Assembly (NCBI GenBank): GCA_030248195.1
Contig: JASAND010013350.1
Coordinates: forward strand, 25,082-89,081
From: Trissonchulus latispiculum
Taxonomy: Eukaryota > Nematoda > Enoplea > Enoplida > Ironidae
Direction: 5' to 3'
DNA length: 64,000 bases
Both the position numbers and the translations under genes were made by a program. Positions within the stretch are counted from its first letter, which is position 1, and each line of letters opens with the position of its first letter. Shown here piece by piece: positions 22,326 to 33,215 of the stretch. Below the pieces are notes generated by a model. The model was given only the letters and a program-made list of their open reading frames with translations, did not search any database and was not told the origin of the DNA.

Positions 22326-22480
22326 AGGCGTCCCTGTTGTGTTTTACTGTCATTTTCCGGATCAGCTCCTGTCTAGTCATCAGTCTGTAATTTTACGACT
22401 TTACAGATACCCGCTGGACTGGTTTGAGGAATGGACAACTGGTCTGGCCAGTATAATTATGGTCAACAGCCAGTTTACTG
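22326..22480 (+). CDS. ALG2: ALG2 exon 4
   Basis: A 155-nt exon starting in phase 2 and ending in phase 1. It encodes GVPVVFYCHFPDQLLSSH, then VILRLYRYPLDWFEEWTTGL and ASIIMVNSQFT. FYCHFPD.LL, LYR.P.DW.EE.TTG and VNS.FT are ALG2 hallmarks. The acceptor is TTTATTTCAG|A, whose A joins GC of exon 3 to give Ala. The donor is ACTG|GTAGGG. Reading past the donor gives GRVF and a stop; family members have a similar ..VF here, so a slightly longer exon cannot be wholly excluded, but no usable donor follows before the stop. Confidence 0.93.
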
Positions 22481-22489
22481 GTAGGGTTT

Positions 22490-23170
22490 TCTAATTAATC
22501 CTTTGTGTTTTGATTTTGGGTTTGTTTGTTTATTGTCTTGTTTTGATTTTCTTTTTTCTTTTCCTTCTGTTAAGCGTTTGAGTTTATGAGGAACTGTTGC
22601 AAAAAATATTTTTCCTTTTTTTTATAAAATTTTTATTGGTGGTGGGGTTTTGCGGGTGGCATGTTTTTTCCACTTTTTTGGAGAAAAAGAGTATATTATT
22701 TAAAAAGATGGAAAACAGAAAGGAATTTGTAAAATTTTGGAAAGATAAGTTCTTCTTTGATAAAAAAAAAAATAATAGCTTATGTGGGGGGGCGGGGTGT
22801 GTCTGTGTTTTTGGGGTGGTTATTTGTTTATGTGTTTGTGGTATATATATATATATAGATTTTTTTTTTAATTAATGTATTTGTTTATTGTGTGTTTTTT
22901 GTGTGGTGTGGGTTGGAAACTCGGGGGCGGTTCTTTTCCTTCTCTAAAGGTGGTGGGCCTGGGGTGGGCGGCCGGTTGGGTGGGGGGGAGTGGGCTCTTT
23001 TGGGGCGGTTCGTCGCGTTCGACATATTTTCTGTTTTAAGAGATATGAGCGAAAGAAAGTTGGGGTGTGGGGTGTGTAAAAAGCAAAATGATGCGTTGAT
23101 GCTTACTCATTGTGTACCTATGTATTGGCGACATTTTGGATTTTGGTGTTTTTGTAAGTGAGGGTTGGGG
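22490..23170. other. Anomalous G/T-rich stretch where the missing ALG2 exon is expected
   Basis: The + strand is heavily G+T with homopolymer runs and few C, unlike its neighbours. Open frames read as K/F/G-rich low-complexity and resemble no family. The missing ALG2 segment (VF..TF..L...VLYP...LSIN) should lie between 22480 and 23041. A local consensus error, a biased mutational process or a real low-complexity intron would all fit. Confidence 0.5.
23041..23071 (+). CDS. ALG2: Possible small ALG2 exon carrying the RYERKK motif
   Basis: AGATATGAGCGAAAGAAA encodes RYERKK, the most conserved ALG2 hexapeptide in this region (family NRYERKKN). It follows a good acceptor, TTTTCTGTTTTAAG. Reading on gives VGVW and one G before a GTGTGT donor, leaving phase 1. 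That joins the final exon's CT to make Ala, and the spacing between KK and this Ala equals the family's four residues. Against it: VGVW replaces the usual N(L/F).L, and no exon for the preceding residues was found. It could be a true micro-exon, part of a frame-broken exon, or an assembly-damaged one. Confidence 0.5.
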
Positions 23171-23171
23171 G

Positions 23172-24109
23172 GTTCGGGGGTTTTTGAAAACATCAAATTT
23201 CTGCGAAAATTTTAATAAGAAATAGGGGGGGGGAATGGTTTTCAGGTAGTGCGCGTCAGCGCACTACCTAGAATAGGGAAATTTTGGGGAAATGCTAATT
23301 TTTGAAAATAGTTTTCTTAATATCTCAGGGAGGAGTGGACCGATCGGGCTCAAACTCGCTGTGGGAAGAGCCTGTGGGCAGGGGTACATGCTGTGAAAAT
23401 TTCAGCCGAATCGGTCAAGCCAATCTCGAGATATGAAAAATAGCCCCTTTCCCAGCTCGTGTTTTCTCTCCTCATTTGTTTTTCCCCCCACCCTAGGGCT
23501 CGGAGGGCTTCGACCCCCTAGGAACTTTTGGTCCTTTTTTGTATAGAATCCCCCCCATTTAAGGGGAAATCAGTTTTGGAGGCTCTAGGACCTCCCCATA
23601 GGTCTGTGTACATAGGGGGGACCCCCTATTTTGGCCCCCCGGAAAAAACTGTCCGAAAATTTTTGGTCGATCGCACAGAGAGCTAGGCTCAAAGCCAGGA
23701 ACTCATATGGGCTGTATAGCATTACCCCGAGGGGAACTACGGTAGGAAGCGAGATGGTGCTGCTCGATGGTCTGTGGCGCCCTGGCCAGGGGTCAATAGT
23801 TAACGTGTAAAAGGGGGGGTCTGGGCCTATGGAGTAGGCAGCCCTATACGTAAGAGCTGCTGGGCTGAGGTTTCGTATTCGAATAGGAACCCCTATATGG
23901 TGAATCTAAATGGCCCATTAGTTTTGCTCTATCACCTATCCGTGGGGCTGGGGGGCACCCTGATGGAGGTGGGCCCCTACCGTGTCGCAGGTCCAACTTT
24001 AATCTCTTCCATAGAAAGATCCGCTGCAGGTACAGCTTTCATATTGGGCGTGTGGGGTGGGCTGCGGGAGCACTACTACGTGGGCTATAGTAGGTACCGG
24101 CCAGACCCC
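23172..24109. other. Intronic repeats without a gene
   Basis: Contains a hairpin AGGTAGTGCGC/GCGCACTACCT at 23244-23269. The rest resembles unclassified dispersed repeats (AAAATTTCAGCCGAATCGGT, ATCTCGAGATAT). No supported coding sequence. Confidence 0.5.
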
Positions 24110-24845
24110 TGTGGCGCCCTGACCAGGGGTCCGGACCGTGGACCATGCCCAAAATGGCCAAAAATCGATTTTTCTAAAAGTGGCCAAGTTTGGTATCAAA
24201 TGAAAGCCCTTGGTGAGGCGAACATTTTTTGTCATTGGAGGACCCCTCCAAAGTGGTCCCAGCGGCCTGTGGCGCCCTGACCGGGGTCCGGACCGGTCCA
24301 AAATGGTAAAAAATCGATTTTTCCAAAAGTGGCCAAGTTTGATATCAAATGAAAGCCCTTGGTGAGGCGAACATTTTTTGTCATTGGAGGACCCCTCCAA
24401 AGTGGCCCCAGCAGCCTGTGGTGCCCTGACTAGTTTCCGGACCGGTCCAAAACGGTCCCAAACCGATTTTTCCAAAAGTGGCCAAGTTTGGTATCAAATG
24501 AAATCCCTTGGTGATGCGAACATTTTTTGTCATTGGAGGACCTCTCCAAAGTAGATCCTGCGGTGCGTGGCGTCTTGACCAGGGCCAGGACCGGTCCAAA
24601 AAGTCCAAAATTGATTTTTCTAAAAGTGGCCAAGTTTGGTATCAAATGAAAGCCCTTGGTGAGGTGAAAGCTTTTTGTCATTGAAAAATCCTCCTAAGTG
24701 GACCCAGCGGCCTGTGGCGCCATGGCCAGGGTCCGGACCGGTCCAAAATCGATTTTTCCAAAGGTGGCCAAGCTTGGTATGAAATGAAAGCCCCTGGTGA
24801 GGCGAACATTTTTGTCATTTGGGTGACCCCACCAAAGTCAACCCA
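24110..24845. repeat. Satellite array, 149-bp unit, five copies
   Basis: TATCAAATGAAAGCCC occurs at 24194, 24343, 24492 and 24640, with a variant at 24779: periods 149, 149, 148 and 139. Each unit also has CATTTTTTGTCATTGGAGGA and GGTCCGGACCGGTCC-type palindromes. It shares a core with the 147-bp array. Confidence 0.9.
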
Positions 24846-24879
24846 GCGGCGCCGCAACCCTCACCCCCATCCACATCGG

Positions 24880-26340
24880 CAACCTCTCAGAAAATTGCGT
24901 TAAACACACAGTTGTGTTCTCAAATTCGAATAAAAGAGCCTGCAATTTAGATTTATATGCCCCCACGCGGCACCGCTACTCCCATTATATGCCCCCACGC
25001 GGTGACGCTATCTCCCCCCCCAATCCCCCTCCAAATATCGGCAGCCATTCAGAAAATTGCGTTAAATACACGCTTTTGCTGGCTCAAATTTGCATAAACA
25101 GAGCTAATAAAAGAGTCTGCTATTTATGTAAACTTCTGTCCTATGTATCCCACGCGGCGCCGCTACCCTCCCCCCCCACCCCCCTCCAAATATCGGCAGC
25201 CATTCAAAACATTGCGTTAAATACACGCTTTTGCGGGCTCAGATTTGCATAATCAGAGCTAATAAAAAGTCTGCTATTTATGTAAACTCTATCCTATGTA
25301 TCCCACGCGGCGCGCTACCCCCCCCCCACTAACATCGACCTGGTTTTTTCCTAGGGCAAAAATTTCTGGGGGGGGGCGGGGTCCCCCAGATCCTGGGGGA
25401 ACGGATTTCTGGGGGGGAGGAGAAAAGGTTTTCGAAATGCTTAAAATTAGCTATTTTTGCTGCTGAGCTAAGAATTTAACTATGTTTAACCTAAACCTAA
25501 GGTTAAAATATACAAAAAATGACAACAAATACGGCGAAGCTGGAATAATTTTAAAAATTTACCCTAATAACCCTATTTTTCTGTTGACTTCTGAAGTCTG
25601 GAGGGCCGGGAGCGCTAATCCTGGAGGGCGCGATTCTGGGGGGGGGAAGCCCTTGCAGACAAGCCCGTCGAGAATCGCTTAGAAAATTGCGTTAAACACA
25701 CATTTACGTTCTCAAATTCGCATAAAGGAGCCCGCAGTTTAGATTTCTACGTCTCCACGCGGCGCTGCTACCCCCCCCCCCCGCACATCTTCAGCCATTC
25801 AATAAGTTGCGTTAAACACACGCTTTTTGATTGCTCAAACTTGCATTATATATACATATATATACACACACATATACATGTATGTGTGTGTATGTTAAAT
25901 ACAAGAGGCTGCTATTTTGATTTCTATCTTACCCCATGCGGCGCGGTACCGCCCCCCCCCCCCAAATATAGGCAGCCGGTCAGAATTTTGCGTTAAATAC
26001 ACGCTTTTACTGGCTCAAATTTGCATAAACAGTGCTAATAAAAGAGTCTGCTATTTAGATTTCTATCCTATGAACCCCACGCGCTGCTACCCCCCCCCCC
26101 ACATCGACAACCGCTCAGCAAATTTTGTTGAACAAACATTTGCGTTCTCAAATATATACGCATAAAAGAGCCTGCAAGTTAGGTTTCTACGTCCCCACTC
26201 CGCGCCGCAACCCCCTCCCCCCGCACATCTTCAGCCATTCAGAAAATTGATTAAAATTAATTGCTCAATTTTGCATAAGATATTTGTGCTAATACAAGGG
26301 GCTGCTATTTTGATTTCTGTTCCCACGCGGCGCCACTTCC
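24880..26340. repeat. Tandem array of ~150-bp units with GCGTTAAA and C-run blocks
   Basis: Units contain TTGCGTTAAACACACG, GCTCAAATTTGCATAA, AGAGCCTGC or AGTCTGC and CCCACGCGGCGC..CTACCCCCC. GCGTTAAA recurs near 24897, 25058, 25214, 25690, 25809 and 25992. The gap at 25340-25680 is an inserted element. A TA/CA microsatellite lies at 25845-25895. Confidence 0.8.
25340..25660. mobile_element. CTGG-type foldback element, truncated copy
   Basis: CTGGTTTTTTCCTAGGGCAA at 25340 followed by TTTCTGGGGGGGG matches the inverse of the right end of 36544-36943. The far end was not found, so it is partial. Confidence 0.6.
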
Positions 26341-26410
26341 CCCCACTGCCTTATCTCCTAAATGTGTGGCCTTTCTTTAATTATTGCTCTACAGCGGAAA
26401 AATGCAAGAA

Positions 26411-27706
26411 ACTAGTACCAAAAATGCCCTAGACGGGCATGGGTTCCGGGTAGAATATGGAAAGAAGGCTAAAGCGGAAAAATGCCAATATATAGATTCG
26501 TGCAGATTGATGTCTAGCCAGCGCTTAAAATGATTGAAACCAGCTTCTTGGTGCAGAATAGGGAATCTAATCAGCGCCTAAAATGATTGAAACCAGCGTC
26601 TGGGGTAGAATAGGCGCCTCTCTCCATCCACCCTATTCGCGTGAACTCGAAGAATTCTCGTGGAATGAACTCAGCAAATAAGCACTTGACATTTGCGTGT
26701 ATGTACGTGTGTGTGTGGTGTGTGTGTGTGTGTTAGTGGCAATCAGCAGTTCCTCGTGGGGTATGAAAAAATCAGTTAGCTTTAAGTGAACTGATGATGC
26801 GTTATCACAAACAATGTCAGGAATCAACAGTGCTTCACACATTTGCGTACAGCTGAAGGTATGAAATATAGTAAACATCATAGGGATACATACCACGCAT
26901 CCTGTTTTGTCTTGGTGTCGATTAGGAGCCATGGTAGTATTATAAGAACAAATGAAAGCTTCATTTGTTCATACTCCAAAATTGCTTATAAGCAGGTGCA
27001 CATTCACGGCAAAATAACAAATCAACATCCAACAACCTATGTTAGTAAGTGCATGCGACCTCTGCCATTTCTGACAAATATATATATACGCATTATGCTA
27101 ATCCTTAGTATGTACTGAAGATGTGAGCAATTTAGGTTGAACAAAATTTATCATGTTGCCATCTACGAACGTACATGTGTACTACGCTGTCGTGGTGGAG
27201 AATGGATATACATAGCATTTATTATGTTTAAGCGCAAGGACGGACGCGGTTAACTGATTCTGTTTGGCATAACGACTGTTCAATATCCATTGCATTCAGT
27301 CCACCGAAGACCACATTGCGTTGCACCGTCACATTGTTTAGTACAGCTCTTTGTGCGGAATGACCTATGTAGCCTTGAATATTGATTATTTTATCATCTC
27401 GGCTGATAATTTATCACGTACGCCATCTCATACATACTCACGCCATTGTGACAGATTACGTATCTGAGCACTTCACGCGAATAGGGTGGATGGAGAGAGG
27501 CGCCTATTCTACCCCAGACGCTGGTTTCAATCATTTTAGGCGCTGATTAGATTCCCTATTCTGCACCAAGAAGCTGGTTTCAATCATTTTAAGCGCTGGC
27601 TAGACATCAATCTGCACGAATCTATATATTGGCATTTTTCCGCTTTAGCCTTCTTTCCATATTCTACCCGGAACCCATGCCCGTCTAGGGCATTTTTGGT
27701 ACTAGT
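26411..27706. mobile_element. Foldback element with 235-bp identical inverted arms
   Basis: Arms 26411-26645 and 27472-27706 are exact inverses by base-by-base reading. Outer tips read ACTAGTACCAAAAATGCCC. Each arm carries two related GATTGAAACCAGC boxes. ACTAGT is itself palindromic, so it may be a 6-bp TSD or part of the tip. The 826-bp loop has (GT)n and no transposase. Confidence 0.9.
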
Positions 27707-29200
27707 TATGTGTTAAAGTCCCAGACTAAAAGGAAATAGGTTAGAAAAGAGCTGGGGGGGGTCGTGTTGTTGGGGGTGCGAAGAGGGGGGGTGATGGTAG
27801 GGAAGGAGGAGGGGGTAGATAGGGGAATAAAAAAAGATGTGTGTGTTGTGGGGGGGGGGGGGTTTTTGGGGGGGGCTTAAGGGGATCCGTTTTGGGAGAT
27901 TTTCTACTTTCTCCGATTTTGCTCATTTCTACGTTATATATTGTTGTCTGAGTGGGATATTTTAGCGAGTTTTTGAAGTTAAAGTAGAATCTCTAATATG
28001 GTTGTTGAGTAATTTGACCTCAAGGTTGGGGGTCAACATAGTATGTGTTAGATTAATCATAGGAAACGGAAAAGTGGTGATTTTATTTTTTCGCCAACAA
28101 ATCTCTAGATAAACTGTCTTCTTGAATTTGTATAATTTTGCATTTAGATTGCAGCTATGATCATAATAGAAGTAGAATTATGATTTAGGTCTCCAAAAAA
28201 TTGCGAAATTTTTATATGAAGTAAACAGTGTAAAATCGTCAAATTCCGACGTTTCTTATCGTTGAAAAGTAGGATCGTCGAAAAGAATTATAAATTGCTC
28301 TGATTCAAAGGCCTAAATAAAAACTCTAACTCCAAGTTTCCGTAGTATTTAAATAGGCGGTTCCAATGATAGCATTTGTTCCATTGTTACTATCACCAGT
28401 TCCGAGATTTTTTTGGCGCAGAAATATAAATTTTTCGAAAAATTTAAAAAGTTGTGAGTTTTCGGAAATTTGGCTATATTGCGACAACGGTATGCCCCTA
28501 ACTGCCTCGTTTGCATTTCAACTTGCTTATTCATACCTGTTTGTAGTATGAATTATGCTGTCAGCTACATATGTATGTCCAGTACTTCTCAGAGCATCAA
28601 TCGGGACCCTCGGATTCCGAATTTCACAAAACAGCGATTTTTCAAATTTGTCAAAATGGCATTATCAGTCGCAAGCTCTCAATGCAGGGATGATTTCTTC
28701 TCATAAAACTATGGGTCGGAAATGCCTGTATTTTAAGTTAGCCGCTGTTAAATGTTTGAAGACATTAGTGTAGCTGGTGGCGCTGTTTCGCCGTTAAATC
28801 CGTCAACTAATCTTCTGATTAAGCCCAACTGGTTTGAAACTGCACAGAAGTGCTTTTAGGTATAGTAAGCGAAATGATTAAATCAAACGAAACAGTTTTC
28901 GTTAATATGCGAAAACTGTCTTGAGTTTGCTATAGCACCCTCGTTTTCGCTGGTATTCAAAATGTACTCAATAAATGGCTCGTAACTTACGGAGAATTGA
29001 ACAAAACAACGCAAAATTATAATGTAGGACGTAGTGTGGCTAGTTTCTAAAGATGAGAAAAATCCGCATAAAAAGTTTTCGCGATTTTTGTTTTGCCAGT
29101 AGAGAGTGCAATTGTGAGCGGTATATATACGTATACTAGTAATCTTTAGCCCTTTAACAGTGACAGTGTTATCTTGACGAAATAATTGCTGGTTTTTTAG
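27707..29200. other. Last ALG2 intron, distal part; G-rich then plain A/T sequence
   Basis: 27740-27890 is a G-rich, T-rich, homopolymer-laden stretch resembling 22490-23170. The remainder shows no repeat family or supported exon. Confidence 0.5.
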
Positions 29201-29718
29201 CTTTACTGTCCACGAAATTGGCACCGCAGCTTTGGTCACGGGTTTGCCTGGTAATCTCGGGTGGCTATGATCCAAGAGTACCTGAAAACCAGGAGTACTA
29301 TGAAGAGTTGCGCGGCCTGGTGACAAATCTTGGTCTGGAGAAACGGGTCATATTTTTGCGCTCCATTTCTGACGATCAGAAGCGAGCCCTGCTTGCCTGC
29401 TGTCGAGCCGTCATCTACACTCCGGCCAACGAACACTTTGGCATTGTGCCAGTGGAGGCCATGAACAGCGCTCGACCGGTGATTGCGGTCAACAGTGGTG
29501 GCCCCTTGGAGACCATCCAGCATAAAGTGACTGGACTCCTGGTTGAGCCGGATTCGGCCGCCTTTGCGGACGCGATGGCTCAGCTGAGTCAAGAGCCAAG
29601 CCTGGCCAGCCAGATGGGTGATCGGGCGCGCCATCGTGTTCGCTCTTTGTTTAGCTTTGAATCCTTTGCTGAGGCACTGGATGAAATATTCCGAACTGTT
29701 GTTCCTGACAGAACTTGA
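29201..29718 (+). CDS. ALG2: ALG2 terminal exon (GT4 C-terminal domain)
   Basis: Starts with CT in phase 1 after the acceptor GGTTTTTTAG and ends at TGA (29716-29718), giving about 172 residues. It encodes ALLSTKLAPQLWSRVCLVIS, GGYDPRVPEN, RVIFLRSISDDQKRALL and YTPANEHFGIVPVEAM, then PVIAVNSGGPLET. EHFGIVPVE is the EX7E motif of GT4 enzymes, whose glutamates contact the nucleotide sugar; VNSGGP follows as in ALG2. The C-terminus runs to the usual family length (FSFESFAEALDEIFRTVV). Codon use and G+C content are clearly higher than the surroundings. Confidence 0.96.
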
Positions 29719-30486
29719 GACTTGAGGTTGTGAATGGAATGATGGATGTTCTTAAGGTGTTGTCTATTTTGTGCTTACACACAGTTTGGGGTTATCCCTG
29801 CAAAAAAGAAGGTCTTATATGAGTTTAGCTTAGAACTTTAGCCAACTTTGTTTTGTTTTTGTCTGAATTCTTTTCGGAGATGCTTGATCTTTCAAATTTC
29901 GTTTTCAGTTTAAAATTCATTCTAAATCTATGAACTTTTATTGTGCTCTATTATATTTATTTATTTAATTTGTTTAATTATTTCTCTTGATGTCACTGGT
30001 ATACAGAAAACACTTGTAGAAATTGTTGGAGCATTATATTTCTTTGCTTAATGTTATGTTATTAAATGCTAAGAAAAATAAGCGAAACAGTTCATTATTA
30101 GAATGATTTTGATTGGGTTTATTTATTCCTTTGGTCGAAAGATGCTTAATATCCAAATTCTTAACGTTGTATACAGCACCTTGTGACGGATTCTGTGTAG
30201 GTTTTCGAATATCGCAGAGTTAATTAACGCTGCATCTGGTTTTCCTGTTTAAGAGAATTACTCACCTTGTTTGTACTTGTTGCAAAATGTTAAGTGCAGT
30301 AGCTTTTTGCGTTGTATGTGTGCATGTTTTGTGCAATTATATATTCTCGTTTGTGTGAGTTTAATTACTTAATTAAATCTTTACTACTTGGAATTTGTGA
30401 CTGTTAGGTTTTAGTTCCTCCTCTCTCCTTGGTATTGCCGTGATTTGCGGGTAGCGTTGCGAATAGTAATTACGTTAAAGAGCAAA

Positions 30487-30492
30487 AATAAA
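30487..30492 (+). terminator. Candidate ALG2 poly(A) signal
   Basis: AATAAA, 769 bp after the stop, is the first canonical signal found downstream. The intervening 29719-30486 is A/T-rich and is the likely 3' UTR. Confidence 0.5.
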
Positions 30493-30499
30493 CCCTTTC

Positions 30500-32213
30500 A
30501 TACTAACCTGCAGTGAACTACATACAGTGAACGGATTTCATATTCGGATTCAGCAAGTCAAATAACCCTAAGCATCTTTTTGGCAAAACCGGAGAGAAAA
30601 ATTTTTTGACCCCATTTTATCTGCGCTTAGCTAGCTTTTCAGGCCTAAAACTAAGGGATATTTCTTTACAAAAAGTTTGCTAGTACACTAACCACCTGAA
30701 AATCAAAGCCCTTGACACTCGCAGACAGTTTGCCCCCTATTAGAGCCTAATATTTGATAAAACGCTAGGGTAGACTAGGGGCTGTCAATTTTATTAGACA
30801 GAAAACGGTGCACGGTCACATTGCATTTTTTGTAAATTTCAAACTGAGCTTTTATAGCTGAAGAAGAAAGCAACGCTCGAAAGCCGGAATACTTTTAATA
30901 TTTAGCACTAGTAACAATTAACATTTATGGCTGAAAGTTTCAGAATTGGTCAAACTGTTCATCTACCAGAGCTGAAAAAACCATTTCGAAAAATCCCATT
31001 TTTGTACTTTGGCGTCCTGCCAAATACAGTGATACAGTGTATGTGAGATATATTGTTGCCCACCCTAAACTTTTTTATTTTGATATGTTAGCTAACGTTG
31101 GGGGGAGAATAGAATAAGTCTCTCCGACGATGTCGTGTCAACCCGTTCGTAGCCTTCCCCCCTTAAACCCGACCCGATCCTACCTAACCTGCGTATTTCG
31201 TTTTTGCCGGTATGTAGAGCCGTTGAGTCTGGTCGGCCAGTCTACATTTTCCATGCCGGTTAGAGCCCGGTCTAGTCGGCTTGCTCAATACTGACTCGAC
31301 CGAACGGGGCCGTTCGACTTAGCAGCTGCGTTTAATTTCTAAGCTAAGTTGTAATTTACTTTGAAATTAAATTATGCTTTTCTTCGGGCCTCCTTGAGTT
31401 CTAATGGTTCAAACGGAAAAATTTATACATCAGCTGGCTGTGAGTATGTCAGATGACCAGGCCGGTAATGACGGACGGGCTAATAAGACTTCTGTCTGCA
31501 CAGATTTGGCCTGCCGACTAAGTCTGAGATTTTAGATTTGAGTCTCGTGTGACACGCCTTGTTCAAGGGTGGCGGGTGGCAGTAGTTTTAGACAGGGATT
31601 GAAAATTTTTCTTTGCCATTAAATTAGTGTCCGGTACACAGCCTTTAATGCAAGTAGGGTTGCGGAAACCTTACTTTGATCAAAACGCAACTAACTATAG
31701 AATAAATATTTGGAAAGTGCCACACGAAACGCCCCCGCTGGCCATTGCCTTCGGCTGTCCAAGTTGTGTTGCCGTAATTAATACCTCCAATTGAATGTTG
31801 GCCGCTCGGTGGCCAAGCTGGAAAGTTTTTACCTGTGTGTATATGATAATTAGCAAATATATAGCTCATAAAATTATTAAAATTTTAATAATAGGTACCT
31901 TAAAATTCATATCAAATATCAGATCAAAAATCAAATCTAATCTAACCAAAACTAGTTTGTGCATGAATTCAATTGCCAGGAAACAGAACATCAGATCAAA
32001 TTTTGAAAGGTAAAAATAAATCAAATCAAATCAAAACTAAAAAGGCTGCATCAAAACATCGGTAGTGTATAATGCTTAACCCCAAGTTCAGCATTTAACA
32101 TAAACAACCACGCCGACTTGGGATGGGAGTTGGTCTTTGCGCGTGTGCTTGTGCCCAGTTGCCCAACCCTCTTCTTTAAATCATGGTTGTGTACGAACAA
32201 GCACGAACAAGCA
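30500..32213. other. Intergenic, no gene recognised
   Basis: Unassigned sequence, including a G+C-richer block at 31130-31330 that I could not classify. No tRNA box pair and no coding segment seen. Confidence 0.5.
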
Positions 32214-32222
32214 CGATAGGAT

Positions 32223-33103
32223 CGTGTATCCTACTTACACCTATCCTACTTACGCCTAACGTTTGATGTTTCCGCCTAGAGATAACAAAACTCAAAATCC
32301 TACTTACGCCTAATGCTCAAAACTGAAATTCCTACTTACGCCTAAAATATTTCCTTGCAAAACTCTCATTCCTGCTTACACCTAAAACGAAATCTCTACC
32401 GTAATCCACTTACATACTTTCCCTTATCCACTTTGTACAGTGTTACAATGCAATTAATATGTAGAATTAATCTGTATAAACATCTTCATTTAAATTCGGT
32501 GTAACATTTCGACAAATAGTGCTGCAGCAGCTGTGTTTTTAATTTAACTTTAAACTGAAGAAATTACACATACAGTTGAGCATCTATTCATGTATGTTTT
32601 TATTATATTATTAGAGGTTATAAAACTTAGTGAGGAGAACCAAATTCCAAGTACCCTCCTGATTTCGGACAACGTATAAGTTAAATCATTGTTAGTCAAT
32701 AGTCTAAATTCAGTTGTCCTCCGACAAGAAGAACTTTTGGGGAACAAAAATGTCTTTACTTAAAATTTATCAGATGTGCTGGAATATTTTAAATAGTTTA
32801 GTTAGATTTCATTTGCAGGGAAAGTTGAAAAGTTTTTTCTAATAAATAAAATTGAGCCGCAAATTTGCTATTTAGTACACATCAGGTGGACCCCCCCCCT
32901 TAAAGAAAAATTGAACAACTTCCACAACAAAGTCAGAAAGAGGATACTGTAGATTATAGGCGTAAGTAGGAATCCGAGTTTTGCGAAACATTCTTTAGGC
33001 GTAAGTAGGAATGTGAGTTTTGACAGAAAGAATTAGGCGTAAGTAGGAATTTGAGTTTTGAAAACGATTATGCGTAAGTAGGATAGGCGTAAGTAGGAGT
33101 AAG
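32223..33103. mobile_element. TIR element with CCTACTTACGCCTAA arrays and 9-bp TSD
   Basis: Both ends hold arrays of TCCTACTTACGCCTAA, inverted relative to each other (32230-32390 and 32955-33103). CGATAGGAT is duplicated at 32214-32222 and 33104-33112. A 9-bp TSD is usual for Mutator-like elements. The ~560-bp centre has no transposase. Confidence 0.8.
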
Positions 33104-33215
33104 CGATAGGATTACGTTTGAAGTCTAACCAAAAAATCTTGGAACCGAACTGTGAGTGCATGTCCTGAGTTACCATTTTAAGTGAGACTATATAAAGTTT
33201 ATAATTTTATAATTC

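Larger units (their letters stand above)
1253..29718 (+). other. ALG2: ALG2 gene span: alpha-1,3/1,6-mannosyltransferase, about 28 kb, at least five exons
   Basis: This is the span of a GT4-family glycosyltransferase gene. ALG2 uses GDP-mannose to add the alpha-1,3 and alpha-1,6 mannoses to Man1GlcNAc2-PP-dolichol on the cytosolic side of the ER. The exons read in order: the N-terminal donor loop GIGGAE, the HD..RCF block, the CDQVSACIPV block, the FYCHFPDQLL block with VNSQFT, and the C-terminal EHFGIVPVEAM (EX7E) block. All adjoining exon phases checked are compatible (0, 1, 2, 1). Visible coding sums to about 336 residues against roughly 400-420 for the family; the missing part lies between VNSQFT and LLSTKL. 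Introns are 6.7, 1.4, 12.6 and 6.7 kb, the last being the total from exon 4 to the final exon. Confidence 0.9.

Noticed and set aside
22597..22875. 92-residue frame containing HVFSTFLEKKSILF as ALG2 sequence
   Set aside because: Only VF..TF resembles the family; the rest is K/F-rich low complexity without LYP.
23999..24681. Reverse-strand frames of 75-158 codons
   Set aside because: Translation of the 149-bp satellite.
24880..26340. CRISPR-like regular repeats
   Set aside because: The units are full tandem ~150-bp repeats without unique spacers, in a eukaryotic gene.
28739..28765. GCTGTTAAATGTTTGAAGAC after TTAAGTTAG, reading AAVKCLKTL, as the ALG2 exon after VNSQFT
   Set aside because: It lies downstream of the RYERKK candidate at 23041, which must come later in the protein. 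The conserved VF is absent and stops follow at once.
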